Assembly: GCA_029532415.1 (NCBI GenBank)
Contig: JAQOTA010000047.1
Span: 2,914,001-2,978,000, forward strand
From: Marasmius tenuissimus
Lineage: Eukaryota > Basidiomycota > Agaricomycetes > Agaricales > Marasmiaceae
DNA: 64,000 bases
Direction of reading: 5' to 3'
Below are positions 36,071 through 49,272 of this stretch, piece after piece; position 1 is the stretch's first letter; the number at the start of each line of letters is the position of its first letter. A program made the translations under genes and the position numbers. The notes below the pieces were generated by a model. The model was not told where the DNA came from and did not search any database. It saw only the letters and a list, made by a program, of their open reading frames with translations.

Positions 36071-39000
36071 TGGACATTCGCACTGCTAGCGACTCGCAAT
36101 GAATACCTATCATTCGATGTCAAGATCATAAATATGGTTTGGACTCGCACCAAGAACATCCCCACGATCACGGCGGATACACACGCCTAACCCGCAGCGT
36201 TTCCATTCCCTACGACCTTTCTCTTTGTTTGAGAGCCTGAAATTCGGGTTTTAGGCTGTGTGTCGGACCTTGACGAAGATAATGCCGGGATGTGACTTGA
36301 ATATCTGAGATTCTTTTGAAACTTTTTGGACCAGACTCGTTCGACTCCGTCAATTGCATATCTTGGATCCGAGGCCCACCCGATGCATAACAAAGGGATG
36401 GAGTACTACTGGTTGTGCCTCAACGACTTGCGATTTTGAGCATATAACCCAGGCTTACTTCGCTGGATACACGATTTCAATAATCCAATTGTTCATCCAA
36501 TTGGAGCACGCTAGCTCGAACTCCATGCTGGCATGCCTCCTGTCGTTTCGGTATTGACGCGATAATCTGCCATCCGAGCCTCCCAAGGCTGTTTGGTTAG
36601 TTGACGCCATCGGAGACCCGATGCCTCTGGTAACCTTAGATACGTTCTCGATCTTTTGCAAACAGCCTTGGTAAGACCTCACGTTTATCTTTATCAATAG
36701 CGCCGGTCGTGTCCTTTACAAGCTATAGCGTCAGTGGGACAGCAGAATCCGGATCTCTCTTTGAGCATACATCAAATGTACACAGTGCCTAGGCTGACAT
36801 ATCGTGCCCTGCGAGAAAGACCCGTGTTTTTCTCGTTTAACGCGTGTTGCAAGTGGATATTTAATGGTTGGATCTCTAACCCCACCTTCATTCGTTGCTA
36901 GTATGACAAACGTTTGAGTTAACTCGTGGGGATTTATTATCGGTGAATAGAGGAGCTCACGACACAGCGTTGGAGGTAGGCAGTCATATACGGCGCCCAG
37001 TTTCAAATCGGTGCTTTCCAGTGGTAACCCGAAGGAACGAGCGGCTTCGGGAGTCTTTAAGGTGCTCTAGCATACAATAAACGGCAATGGGTGTCGTTTA
37101 TGATCGCCCGAGATGTGATTCTAGCTACTGTTTATTGGACATACCCTGGTGAATCACCGGGATCCCTAGATCAAAACATTCCTTGGTCGAAAAGGCTACC
37201 AGGAAGCCAAAATCTTGAAACCCAAGGATACGAGAAAAAGAATAGTCTGGCCAAACGGTGGCTGGCTGCTGTGGGGTATATGCAACGGAATCACAGAATC
37301 ATGACATTCTCGTACACTCACCCATGCGAGCAGTGACATCGGAGACGCAAGGTTCCTGACTCGACCGGAGGCATATCGCACGTACACCACTGATATGCCG
37401 ACCGATTTCCCAACAACAGATCTCCCAATTTGCTCCCAATGAATCGAGCCACTCTCTGTATCATATCCATCCCACGTTTTCAGCCACTCTCAGCTAATAA
37501 TAAGGGATGCAAACGCACAAGTCTGTATCAGATCCAGTTGAAGCCACCCTAAAGCTGTGTACATGATCATGAATACATCTCAAAGACATTTCCGGCTGCA
37601 TCCAATCCAACAATGAGATCTAGCGGTCTAAGGGAGCCATAGTGGTAGATGCACGAAGTCAAGAGAAGGACGTACAATACCTTGATCAAGGTCTGCTATT
37701 CAATGCCAAACACCAATGTTGGTGGTCCTAGCTCCGAGAACAGAGAGAGCTGACAAAACTTGAGCACCAAAAACTTTCACAAGTCGAATTGCGTGGAGGT
37801 GAACTCGATACCAAGAAACAAAGCGCCCCCGCAATCGCAGGCATTCGTGAATACTGCCGCCAACCAGCATGAGGTTCCGATATTCCTGCCGATGGTATCA
37901 CTAGTACGGGACCCGGGTTCAGCCAGTTCACCGGACAAGACCGTCTTTGTTTGAATGGTGTAGCCGCCGTCTACCAAATACCCGCCAAAATAATATGAGT
38001 ACCTCCCGAAAACAATTACCACTGAACGGACGAAAGCTCACCCATGTAGCGATACACCTCATGAACCCGTCTCTACATCGCTTACTTCGTCTTCCGGGAC
38101 CGTAATTTATCTTGGGGTGGAGGTTAAGTCCACTGAGGTGGGTAACCAAGTATCCGTCATGCTATCAATTACATTAGTACCGAACAAACCGGAGAACGAA
38201 AGAAACTCACTCACACGACAACGCAACTAATACACATCGGGCTCGCTATACTTGGTCCGTCTCCCAGTTTGAGATGGAGAATCTGGGCATTGAGGACATC
38301 TGAAACGGTTCAACAGCGATTTCCGTCGAGAGGGGGCATATCTTGATTTAGATCTGGGGATGGTAGTGTGTCAGGACGTGTACGGGTAGCTCGCAGTCAG
38401 TATAGTGTGAATAAAGGAAACATCGGTGGGAAGGGAACTCGCCGACTGGCACGCGCAGGCTATAACAACGAAATGCGAGCAGTACAATGTAAGTCACGTG
38501 GGGGTAGTATTGCTAGAAGACATAGAGGAGATTGGTACTGGTCCTTTAGATGCGAAACAAATCAAGGCCGACGAGAAAATTGGGAACGACAGTATCAAAG
38601 GTAGCAACGTGACTCGCGAGTATAGGTGAACCAGATCCCAACACTGGAATAAGGGAAGAGGAAACGGAAATAGACATCGAGTAATCCCTCTAGAACGTAC
38701 CTCTCAATGTCACTGTCTATCCACCCAAATCCCCATGTCACCCACATAAAGCTCTGGCGGTATAAATACCCTGGACCTCGTAGATTCCAGTGGCCGGACA
38801 GGTTTGGTAATCTTTTGAGTGATTTAAACGATCTGAAATGCGAATTAGAACACCTGAGTTCGTGAGTCCAAAATCAATGATTTACCGGACAAAGGCCGTT
38901 TAGAACGGTTCCGAGCCTCGTTCTTACTAGCCAATCGAATAGCTCATGGGACTTGAAGTATGTGGGAGGATACACGAACAAGAGTTCGAGGTTTGTGGCC

Positions 39001-42000
39001 CGGGCTCGTATTGGGTATTATGACGATCATGGTGGGGGGTGTAATACTAAGTGTTAGTATCGAGGCAGACGGGTTTCAGTGCTGTAGATGAGGTAAACCC
39101 GATTGGGCGTAGGAACGAGCAATAATGGACATAATTTTGGCAATTCCCGATAAGTGGGAGAAAGCACCATAGACTCTCTGGTACGCGTAGCAGTTGGTTT
39201 CCCGCCGTCTGGGCTCTGTATTATGTTCAGAGAATCAAAGAGTCTCCGAACGTTTGAAAAGAATAAGACGTACCTTCCGGTACCCAATAATGCCACCAGG
39301 AGCAGTGAAGTAATATGAACTGCCTATATCCTCCCTGACGGAATGGAGACGAGGGGATAATCGAAGCTGGAAGAATCAACAAGGATTAAGTATCTTGGAA
39401 ATCGAGAATGAAGTGATTCAAGCTCACTGGCGTCTTCGAGGTCGCTGAATGACTGTATGTCGAGCATAATGGACCGCTTAAGAATAGGAAGGGCATTTCA
39501 CATGGGGCATTCAGCCCAAGCAGGTACTTTTACGGCAAAAAAACAACCTTTCTGGCCGGGAGGGATGAATTAGTCAGTTCGAACTCGAGTGATGGCAAGA
39601 GCTTTTTGTCGAGTAGGCGATCCATTATGCGACCCCGCTTATTTGACCGCGGTCCTCCAGCTCTCTATATTCGTGAATACTAATTATCAGGTCTCCGAGA
39701 GTGATATTGGTCTCGTGCTATCTAGAACGCAGGTATGAGACAAGTGCCCACCTCGTCTCATTCAGCAATCCTTTCCGGTACGGCCTCTTTGCTTGTCCGA
39801 TAGCTCGCTGGTAAACGTTGCTCTTTGGCTCGTTGAATCAGTATCCCTGGCCTTTCATCCCCTAAACGTGCCTGGTACGTATCCATATCTTCGAGCGAGA
39901 AGTTTACATATCTTGAGATGCTCGAGGTTAATACCGACGACATTGAAGGTATATTCATCTCGAACAGGACATATCAGCAATGGAAATTGGCTATAGCCAG
40001 AATTTGACTTACCCGTGCTTAGTAGTATATTGCGCTCGTCGAACATGGTTGTTGCGGTTCAAGGAGGATGACAAGGTCACAGCTACTGAGGTTTTCCCAT
40101 GTGCCACAAGTTTCGGCTCTTTCACGGCTGACTTTTGTCTCCCCATCGCCATCATCATTACCGCGACTTCAAACTTGGGATACGGTGTATGTAGGTTCAA
40201 ATCGCGATTTTGCGGGCTTGAGGAGTGTGCAGAAGGTCAGTTTTGAGCTACTAAAAGCCTTAGGTTGTTGGATCATATCCGACCTTTTTCTACGTCTTCC
40301 AGAATGGCGGTAGATCTCACCAGGCCGCCACGAAGCACAAGCTCAGAGCTGTCAATTAGCCAACACCAATAAGTAGCAAGGTGAAAGGTGGGCGATGTAT
40401 GGCGGTTGTCAACGAGATATATCCTCAATGTTTCGTATTTTCTACTGCTAACCATTGCTCCATCGAGTAGCAGGGCCGAATCAGAACTATACCATCCCGC
40501 ATCACCTCAATCCTGTTCCGGGCATCTCTGCGCATTTTTATTGTTCAACTGTGAATAATAGCAGCCAATAATGTGCCAATTTCGTACTGGAAACGGTGTC
40601 CGAGAGAATCCAGACACCCTTTGTGCTGTTCGTGAGCTATTGTCCATTTGGTATTCATGAAAGCCGTTGACTTACTCGGTTGATTTGGAGTCGCGATTCT
40701 AGGATCCATAGCTGCGACGAAAACCGGGAAGGCTTGGAATTTCGGTACCGCAAGCATTTGCATGGCTACCATCCGTGTCGGCTGTTCCCATCACCTTCAC
40801 TGCCATGTTGATTGAGAACCTCGTGTACGGGTATTCCGAGTGTCTATGCATTCTTTTCACTCATCTCCGCCTGATTCTGACCAGAGGGTCTTCTCTTCGT
40901 CTTCAGAAGTACACGGAACACTCCGCTCGTCTCTATCCGTTCACTACTAACTGTATCCGTCCCAAATTGCTTATCCAGTCATTTCTGGCTTAAACCCTTC
41001 GAGCACACGGCGGTGCTCGGTTTCTCTTCTCTCGGTTATTCGGACTCTGAAATGGACAAATATGCGCTTGGTGGCCTTCGCCCCCCTCAATAGGTTTCAG
41101 TTATCACTATTCAGGATAGCATCAATGCTTCTCGAAGGCACCCGAATCACCTGCTCGTCTCGCTGTTCGTCGAAAGCGAACTAACCTTATCTCAACGTTG
41201 GTAGGCGTGTGGACTTCAAGGCCAATGATTTTGGCTGAGACCGACACTTTCTATTGGGTCTCCTCCCTGGATTGAAGGTTTTTCATTCACCCCAAACCAG
41301 CTTCAGTATCACAACTCCGACGTTCCTCGTTTCACCACACTCCGATAAATTGGAACTTGGCGCTGATCATCATCTCACAGGTACGCACGCTGACATTGTC
41401 TTCCGAATTCCAGTTCATTCAATTTATGGTTGTGTCGGTTTTCTCATTGTCGCTGAGCCCGGCGCTAGTACGGGCTACTGACACCTCTCGTCAGAGTCGA
41501 AACCTGAAAAGCATTAACCACCTTCTTGATTCTGAGACTCGATGCTCGTAAGGGGCACACTACAGAGAAACCCTTGTGAGTCGTTCCATGCGTATGGCCA
41601 GTTCTGAGAATTTACTGACTGATTGACACTCAGATAAAAGACAATTTCACCAATGTCCAATTCGTTCAATTCGACATACAGCAAAAACAACCCGTCTCCG
41701 TCGTTCACCAGTCACGAAGCAAACGGGGACGGGGACAAGGTCACTTGGCTATATTCTCGCTGAACTCGAGTAGTAAGCCATTCAAAACATTCCGAGCTTG
41801 GTCTCACATTGGGAATATTTGGCCACCTTCACGGCCACACCATACTTTCTACCGTGTGAGATTCCGATATGATGGAGCATTCTCAGAGGTATTTTATGTG
41901 CGTGGATTTGTCGACTTGATCAAGCGGTACAGAGCTTTGTAGCGTGGTTCATAGTGCTACAATTGACTGTGCGGTGTCTTTCAAGAGGAGGACTGGGTTG

Positions 42001-42594
42001 TTGGGCGCCGAGTCGGAGAGAAGACTGGGTAATTCTGGTCGAAGAATCCCGGAGGTCTCTTCCAATAGACAAAGGTTGGGTACACTTTCCTTCTGTAGGG
42101 TACCTTTGTATGATACCGCAGATCAACATCGCGAATCTCGTCATGGCGTGCTTGGCTAGTCTGACTGTGGGGTGAATCATGGTGGACCTAGCTTGAGCAG
42201 TGATCCACTGAAGATCACAATCACTATTCTGGAGTTGGAGGTTTACAAGAACCTACGGAAAGCGTCTCCGATCGAGTATATTGGAAAGTTTGAGTAAGAT
42301 ACTTTGACGCTTTCCTTATTCTCGGGCTCGAAAGAAATGTAGAGAACAATGCATATGTGAATACATTCAAAATTGATTCAAGCTTGTTCAATGCGACAAA
42401 TAACCGTATACCGACCATTGTATAACGACGGTGAGTGTAGTAAATAAACAGTTAATAGCACGAATATTCATCTCGGTCTTTGATGTAGCTCGGATGTATA
42501 TATATGAGAATGGTCCATAGCGTGAATTCCGTAAGTACGAGTGTGAGGTATCAAAATGTCTTCTATATATGTCGCAGAAGACCAAGAGGTCAAA
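36071..42594. other. Long gene-poor stretch with one isolated flank-repeat block
   Basis: No gene could be supported in 6.5 kb. Frames such as 37777-38022 minus, 39980-40246 plus and 40775-40993 plus contain hydrophobic runs but no convincing splice-linked structure. At about 38270-38620 there is a third copy of the array-flank block (AGAGGGGGC ... CAGATCTGGGG-like, AAAGGAAACATCGGTGGGAA at 38415), as found upstream of A and D, but without an array gene next to it. It may mark a lost array member between D and E. Confidence 0.45.
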
Positions 42595-43939
42595 TTAAAG
42601 TGACCTGTTGGCCTTATCATCCTCCTGCTGGGCCAAAGTGATCGGTGCTGCTACCTCATTCGTTCCATTCGGGCGGCGTTGGTTGCGTTGTCATGTTGGA
42701 GGCCTATTGGCGGGGATTAACGACTGGAGTGTTTCAGTCGTGGTGTTGTCGCTGAGTGAGGATGAGGATGATAGGTCCCCTACCGAACTACGAGGAAGAC
42801 AAGATGTGTTCAGCCCCCGAGATATGAAGGAGATAGGAGTAAAAGATCGGCATGACAGCAGATCTCTTACTGAACGTGGTGTTACGGGAGACAAAGTCTG
42901 AATATTTGACGTGGGCTCGCGGCTGCAGGTAGTGTCGCTTGTGTGACAGTGAGCCTAAGCACTTTTGTGAGAGGACATGATGAGATTATAAATTAACCAA
43001 CGGACCTGATCAGAGCAATCGGGAGTTTCCATCCTGACATGACTCTCTTGCCGTTTGTGAGCGACGGCATGCTGCGTGTGGGTAATGAAGTCGTTGTCCC
43101 TGAGGTGGAGCTGACCACTGGGAGATACTAGGTCTGGCATGTCTGATGGGCCTTCTGGGTCAGCGCTAGTGACGGATGTGCCGGGGTCGGTGCGGATCGT
43201 GGATGGACCAGAGCTTCGATCTATACGGAAGTGAGAGAGTGAAAGCAAAGTAAGAATTTGGCCGCACCTTCGTCAACCTCCCTGAACCGATCATCCTCAT
43301 TCAAGGTTGGAAGATGTTTCCGTCGTATCTATCCGAGATGTTGCGCAAAGTCGGCGGTCGTTGGGTCAAAACCTCGAAGGGTTTGATATTGGCGAATCAA
43401 CTTGTAGTTGTAGATGGACCAGGAGTATACGTGAAAGTTATTACCGAAGTCTAGTTGGACAGGTAGGCCGAGGTCGCAACACGACTCGGGTGAAATCTGA
43501 GAGTGACCGTCTTCATGGAAAGACCAGTGATGGAGGGAAGATGTTTTGCCCTTGTTGAGGTCGGAGGGAGGTGGATAGATGAAAAGGAAGATGGGTTGCT
43601 GGCGTCGCAATTGCCATTTGGAGGGGGATTCATCGAGGTCGCTGTCCAACCACGCGTAGGGAAAGACAAGTGCTGGGTGATGTTTAGCGAGTGGAAGGGG
43701 GGAAATGAAATGAGGACGCACTGAAATCCTTCAGATCATCCTCCAACAAAACACCTCGAGCATGAAAAACACGCCATGCTTGCAAAAGCCAGGCCTTCTC
43801 TGCATCCATATTCAACCACAACGAAAGCCTTCCATCTCCATCGAGTCGGAATATCTACTCATGGATTTCAGACAGAGTGGCCTATGATTTTTGAGAAACG
43901 CACCTTGTCCACCCATTCTCCAAACACGTCCACTCTACG
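42595..43939 (-). pseudogene. Array gene E: 5'-truncated, frameshifted copy
   Basis: Only the 3' half of the family gene is present: the last 40 or so nt of exon 6 (TCLENGW reading), exon 7 (GDGRLSLWLN, FHARGVLLEDD), exon 8 (HHWSFHEDGHSQISPE, TLRGFDPTTADFAQHLG), a B-like exon 9 with HAVAHKRQESHV, and a C/D-type tail (SLIPANRPP). Near the end of exon 8 a 4-bp tandem duplication (GATA) creates a stop right after AQHLG; B has an uninterrupted frame at this place. The tail has another stop (TGA) after ANRPPT where C and D read on. Exon 9 resembles B whereas the last exon resembles C and D, so E is a chimera. It cannot make the family protein. Confidence 0.87.
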
Positions 43940-43956
43940 CATTCTCCAAACACGTC
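43914..43956. repeat. 17-bp direct repeat at the truncation point of E
   Basis: CATTCTCCAAACACGTC occurs at 43914-43930 (part of exon 6 of E) and again at 43940-43956, a 26-bp unit repeated. The second copy marks where family similarity ends, consistent with a short templated duplication at the breakpoint. Confidence 0.75.
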
Positions 43957-44840
43957 ATCTCAGCGGCATAAGCATCTTCATTCTCCAATCTCAGTTGAGT
44001 AACCTATGAAAAGTGTGAATAGAGGCGCTGTACGGAGAGAGACCGTTGGTAGTGGTGCTCGGATGACAAATAACAAGGGAGAGGGAAAAAGAAACGTATG
44101 TGGTGAGGATAGACTAACAGAAAACAAACAAGATGATTGGATACAGTAGAAAGGGTGCTCAAAATGCTTTACTTTTTGTTTTAATGTCTGGTGATCCTAT
44201 TGCATACATTCTTGATCAGTTGATAGCTGTATTCTTATGTTGGTCCGGTGTGATGTCACTGCCTGCATCCATATATACAGTGGGAGTGATTCATTCTGTT
44301 TGTCGTGGTCTTCTGCCTCCTCTTCTGGCTTTCAGTAAGCTTTTGCCTCGAATGCCAGAGGCCAGTGTATCTTCCTACTTGTTCCTTCTCTCTGGGATTT
44401 GGACATTGTGCCAGGTATCCCGAGCAGTCCTTTAAGCAATTGTCAACCATTCAAAAAGCGCACAAAGCTCATTGACATCAGAGTCATCTGATCCCGTAAG
44501 TGAACGATAAAAATCGTTGACAACCTCCGCAAGACTCCACTGAAAGGATCGGTCACTCTGTATTGTCCTGTCAGTTGAAGAGGGCTGGCAGTACCCATAG
44601 AATAAAGCGGCATTGGTGTCGAGAGCAGAAGTCCTTGGATCAATGTAGCCCCCAGCATCAGTGACCATTACCGGGCCCAAGTATGAGTTGCCATATCGAA
44701 GACAATACTCTGTGGTATTCTTGTTGGTATACTTAGCAAATAGGTAGGTGAGGTGAACGAGCTATGATAGAAAGCCAGATCAAGGGCTCACCCGATCTAG
44801 AGCTGCTTCCTCTTCCTCCCTGAGACATTGTATTGATGGT
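43957..44840. other. Unassigned sequence next to the copia remnant
   Basis: A plus frame at 44133-44435 (100 codons, hydrophobic) and a minus frame at 44432-44680 are the longest. Neither is recognised. From about 44 kb base usage changes (T-rich plus strand), as in the retroelement remnant that follows, so this is probably transposon-derived. Confidence 0.4.
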
Positions 44841-45708
44841 CCCTCCTCCACTGCTCCACCTGCAAAGCATGCTAATGACCTCTATGATTCCTTCTATGAG
44901 GACTCCAACTCTGAACATGAGGATCGTATTGCGTTGAACACGGTTAATGATTCTTTGTGAATGGAGATTGCGAGTGGAAGTGCCATGGATGTTGACAGCA
45001 AGATTGCAGATGCCGCTGGTTTTTCTGACGATGTTGAGTACAATTTGGTCTCCATCAGATCTGAGGAATCTGACAATGACAGGCAAGTGCCTTATCTCAG
45101 TCTCTCATCTCACACTGATACAAACCTACAGTGTGCTGCTCTTCTAGCTGCTTCTGAAATGTAGTCGTTTGAGTATTGTGTCCTGTATTAAATTTGCACA
45201 ATACATTGGTGATCACTTTGCCACATGTGCCAATTGTAAGGGAAAGAGAGCAACTGGAAACTTGCAAGAGTGGATTGTTGATTTGGGTGCTTCATCACAC
45301 TTTACTTATGATCTTGAAGATTTTGCTGAGTATGAACCCATGAACAATGGACCGCAGCTATACACTGTGAACAAGGACAACCCTATTCAAATTAAGGGGA
45401 AAGGGGCTGTATTCATCAATCATTCTCTTGAAGGATCTGACGGTCGTATGGAGGAACACATTACACAACTCTATCCTGCCTATTATGTTCAACTTCTGTC
45501 AATTCAACTTCTCTTGCTTGGAGAATTTTTGCAAGGTGGTCTGCAAGTACGTGGATTGTCTAGCAAATTGGCTTTTTATAACAAGGGTCGATGCCAATCA
45601 TTGGTATTGTATCTGCTTTTGCCTGGTCAAACCATCTTTTGGGTTAGCTTGCAGAAAGCCTCTGCTCATAGCTTAATGGCCAAGTCTGATATGGTAGGGC
45701 ATGGCTAG
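44841..45708 (+). pseudogene. Ty1/copia retrotransposon gag-protease remnant
   Basis: Reading frames in order give an acidic Ser-rich gag C-terminus (from about 44841, with a stop at 44958-44960), a partial cysteine motif CANC, then the aspartic-protease region WIVDLGASSHFTYDLEDF and, downstream, LYPAYYVQLLSIQLLLLGEF, LSSKLAFYNKG and PGQTIFWVSLQKASAHSL, which fit the protease-to-integrase linker of copia elements. The catalytic triplet D(S/T)G is altered to DLG. Integrase, reverse transcriptase and RNase H are absent. Stops separate the pieces, so the element is dead. Confidence 0.75.
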
Positions 45709-45744
45709 TGTCCTCTCAAGTCACTTCCTCAAGTGAGGGCAAGG

Positions 45745-45838
45745 TTCAAAGGTCGAGAGTCGAGGGTCAAGTGTCGAAGGTCAAAGGTCAAGTGTCGAGG
45801 GCCAAAGGTCAAGTGTTGAGGGTCGAAGGTCAAGGTGG
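45745..45838. repeat. Tandem GGTCAAGTGTCGA-type repeat
   Basis: About 90 bp made of variants of AAGGTCAAGTGTCGAGGG, six or so imperfect units. It lies directly after the copia remnant and may belong to its LTR or 3' untranslated region. Confidence 0.8.
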
Positions 45839-48800
45839 GCTTTCACTGGTGTATTAACCAAGTTGTTAAGCTAACGAAAGGTTGTATGTACATTGGGCTT
45901 ATATACTGGAATCTGTCTAGGTCCGGAGTTGCTCTGAGTCATGCTGAGTCGCAGGCGTGTGAGTTGTTTGTAGTTGGGCTGAGTCGTCATGGGAGTGGCT
46001 GCAAATATCATGTGAGTCGTTGCAGCTGTTCGTATATTATGACTCGGGGTGGCGTGTGGAGATGTCTGCTGGGCATGGTCTGGAGCTGTGGTCTGGATGC
46101 ATAGCTCCACTCACTCTGTGGGGTTGTCTATACAGATATTAGAATGAGTGGGAAAGGTGGTAAGGGAGAGGTGAGTTGGGCGGCAAAGGGTGTCTGTATG
46201 GGCGTTTGTTGGTGGGAGTAGGGGTAAATTGTAACAAGACCCTCATCACATGCCGGTTGGTGGCAGGGTTAGCAAAGGCTTTCGATTGTAGTGATGCTGG
46301 GTCAATGAATCTATATTTGACCACAAACAAAGCAGACAATGAGTTGCAGCCCCTCGATATCCTGGAGGTCGATTAGTTTCTCCTTTGCCCCCCTCTGCAA
46401 TACCCAAGCAGCGATCAAATCCATTGATCTCCTACCGATACGCATGTATGAGGGTTGATGGCGACTTTGGGGCCTCATCCGTTGATTTTTGTTGGAGGGT
46501 TTCGCTCTCTGGTCTGAGGTGTTTTGGTTGTGGTGTTACTTTTGTTCCATTACTTCCCCGTCGTTACGCCAACTATTGCTCGAATCTTGTTCTTGTTGAG
46601 GCAGAGGTCCTGCCCACACAGTGGCAGCATGGAACAGACTAGCTCACCTGGAGATAGGCTTAGAGGCAGCAACGAGAGTAGTAAAAGTACTGGTATTGCA
46701 TGTAGATACAGAGCTACTTATATACTATACAGAGGTGGCTGTAGCTACTATAACAGGAGTGACTAGAAATAGCATAAATCATAGTGAAACAATTGAAGCA
46801 TAGATGCAGCCCGTCACAAGGGTCTATATATCTGGTAGTCCGGATTCAACAGAAACATTGTCATGATGAAAACCATATGGTATGCTGGGAAAATATCTGG
46901 AAACAATGTGGAACACCAGGTAGTACCAGGTAATGATATGGAGGCCAGAATGTGATGGTGAGAGCATGTAACCATGGGAAATAAAGAGAAAAACATGAGG
47001 GAAAAGTATCCGGGGACCAAGGGAAGGGAAGACAATGGGTGGATTTGTAACACCTGCTCCTTTCTAATAACTACTCACTAACAAAGTCTCACCAATACTC
47101 AAGAAGGGTATTTTGGATGGAAATCGGATATGTTCAAAGTATGTAGGGGTATAGACAATGAGTCTCATTGAAGACATGACATTTGAGATAAATTCCAGAC
47201 TGCCACATTCTTTTTGAAGTCAACGTGTGTCATGAACGGCCTCTGTGACTGGGAACCTCTCAGGCCATCTAATCTGGGACTAGGGATCAAAGGTGAAAGA
47301 GATAGTTATTGAGCAAGTACACCCTCAACATAGCACAAGCTAGGCAAGCGGTATGAACAAAATGGACAAGCTGGGGAGCTACCTAAAATTGACCATGAGT
47401 ATATATGACAGTCCTAAGCTGTACAATGATCATGGAAATGAACTGCAGAGGGATAAATGATGTATCTATGGATCTGATCAAAGGAAACCATGTATACATT
47501 GGTGGGGAACACAGGTAACAATGTATCAAGGAAAGAATGATATGGAACATCATAGAATGAAATGGGGATCATACAGTGATGCTGGGACATGTATCTGTGT
47601 GAAAAGAAGTGGAAACAAAAGGATGTTGACCAAGTGACTGGAAAAGTGAAAAATAGTAGGTAGATTCATAACAACATGTGTCTCCTTTCCCCCTGATCCC
47701 TTTCATGGCCACAGTCTTGCTGATAGTCAAAGTATGTGGCTTTATCTATCAGCCTCTGCAATCTTTTAGGCCATAGGTTTGGGAGTACTCCCTAGTCAAG
47801 AGTTGATCAGAGGCGGCACAACTACAGTGACAATGGAGATGTTCATTTGCAATGTACCCTTGTCTCTCCCTGGCCATGGTCTTTGAGTATGTATCAAGAG
47901 AACCTCACCATTCCACCACCTTAGGGATTTTTCGACCCCTCTTTTCAAAGTCAACAAAAGTGGCTCAAAGGAACTATATTCACAGCCCCATAGAAAACCA
48001 ATCTTAGATACTCATACACAGTGACCATAAATGATGACTCTTCAGCGTCCTTCACTTTCTTTACACAGTGATTGTAAAGCAGGACCTTGCATGACATGGA
48101 GTCCTATATATACTGTCACTATACTGTACTCCGACAAACCCTTGTTCACCTGGTCACCACAAACCGCCCTCAAATCCTCAGACTATATTTACCATGAGGC
48201 TCAAAATATCCGGACAAATAATACAGGAGGCCACAGTCAAGTGCACAATATGATATCCACCATTCAGATGTGTTGTGAGTATAGTGATAGTACCACTGGT
48301 GTGTTAGGTCTGAACAGTGATACTCAGTGGGATCTCAGAGATTGCAGTAACTGCTGAGCAGAATGAGTGCTCTAAAGCCCATGGTATCAATCAGCATCTT
48401 TATCAAATGACTTGTTCGTTCAACTTCTCAGTATGAGTAAGGGAACGCTTGGGTCTCCGATTGTCAGCTTCAGAATACCAAATTTCTGATAATTGTGTGC
48501 AGTACACCAAGAACTAGCACTTTTTACCTACTGATTTGCTGGTGCAACACAACTTGAAATACCAAGCACCCGATCTGAGACTCCGAATGCTCTCCTGAGT
48601 TCTCACTCTGCCATCCTCCCTCGCTATTCTTCTCTGACAGCTATCTTTATTCTATGATACCTACATTTTTATAGCCAGTTCTGCGTGATATCCCCTTTTT
48701 GTATGTTTCCCGTTACTGACCGAAATACAACAAGACTACTTGTGAAACTGGTGATTCTACGCAAACCGCTGGCTAACCATCACTCGTTCTCTACAGAACG

Positions 48801-49272
48801 GACCTAGAAAACAATGCCCAAGCTATGATGAGCAACATTAAGAAACACCATTGGATAAGGAACGTACAAAGATGGTTGCCCAAACGCCGGAAGGGAGTCT
48901 ATCCTCTCTAAAGTTGCATGATCATCAAGGTGCAAGGAATAGGTCAGTTGGCGGCCCAAGACCCGTATTCTATGCCAGTAAACAATATGATTTCCATTGG
49001 AAAAAACAGTACAACAACCCACAGTGTCGGAGCCTCGGAGGTACATTCGTCCAAAAACCTGCATGGCTCACAAGGAGTGAAGGTCTCGGTGGAGTGAACA
49101 TAATATGCATCTTAAACATACAACAAGTTGTCATCTAAGATATGAAGAGGCAGGATATACTACGGAAAGGGAATGACATTCAGCACCTGCTCAAACCGCA
49201 AGCAAACTACACAAAACTGCGCAACCGACAAGGAGCTGGAGTCCCAGTAGTCGGGACTCAATGTACATCCCA
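45839..49272. other. Transposon-derived stretch without recognisable genes
   Basis: No gene is supported. Features suggesting old LTR sequence: an AT-rich TATA-containing block at about 46690-46740 (ACTTATATACTATACAG) and two similar segments ending, on the plus strand, in GGATTTGTAACA (47041-47052) and AGATTCATAACA (47662-47673), 621 bp apart; read on the minus strand they start TGTTACAAATCC and TGTTATGAATCT. Frames at 48031-48357 plus and 48804-49064 minus are not recognised. Confidence 0.4.

Noticed and set aside
39980..40246. Possible membrane-protein exon (hydrophobic run SFTADFCLPIAIIITATS)
   Set aside because: No adjoining exons with the expected motifs of the seven-helix family could be found within normal intron distance.
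45745..45838. CRISPR-like repeat array
   Set aside because: Units are adjacent without unique spacers and the genome is eukaryotic; it is a simple tandem repeat.
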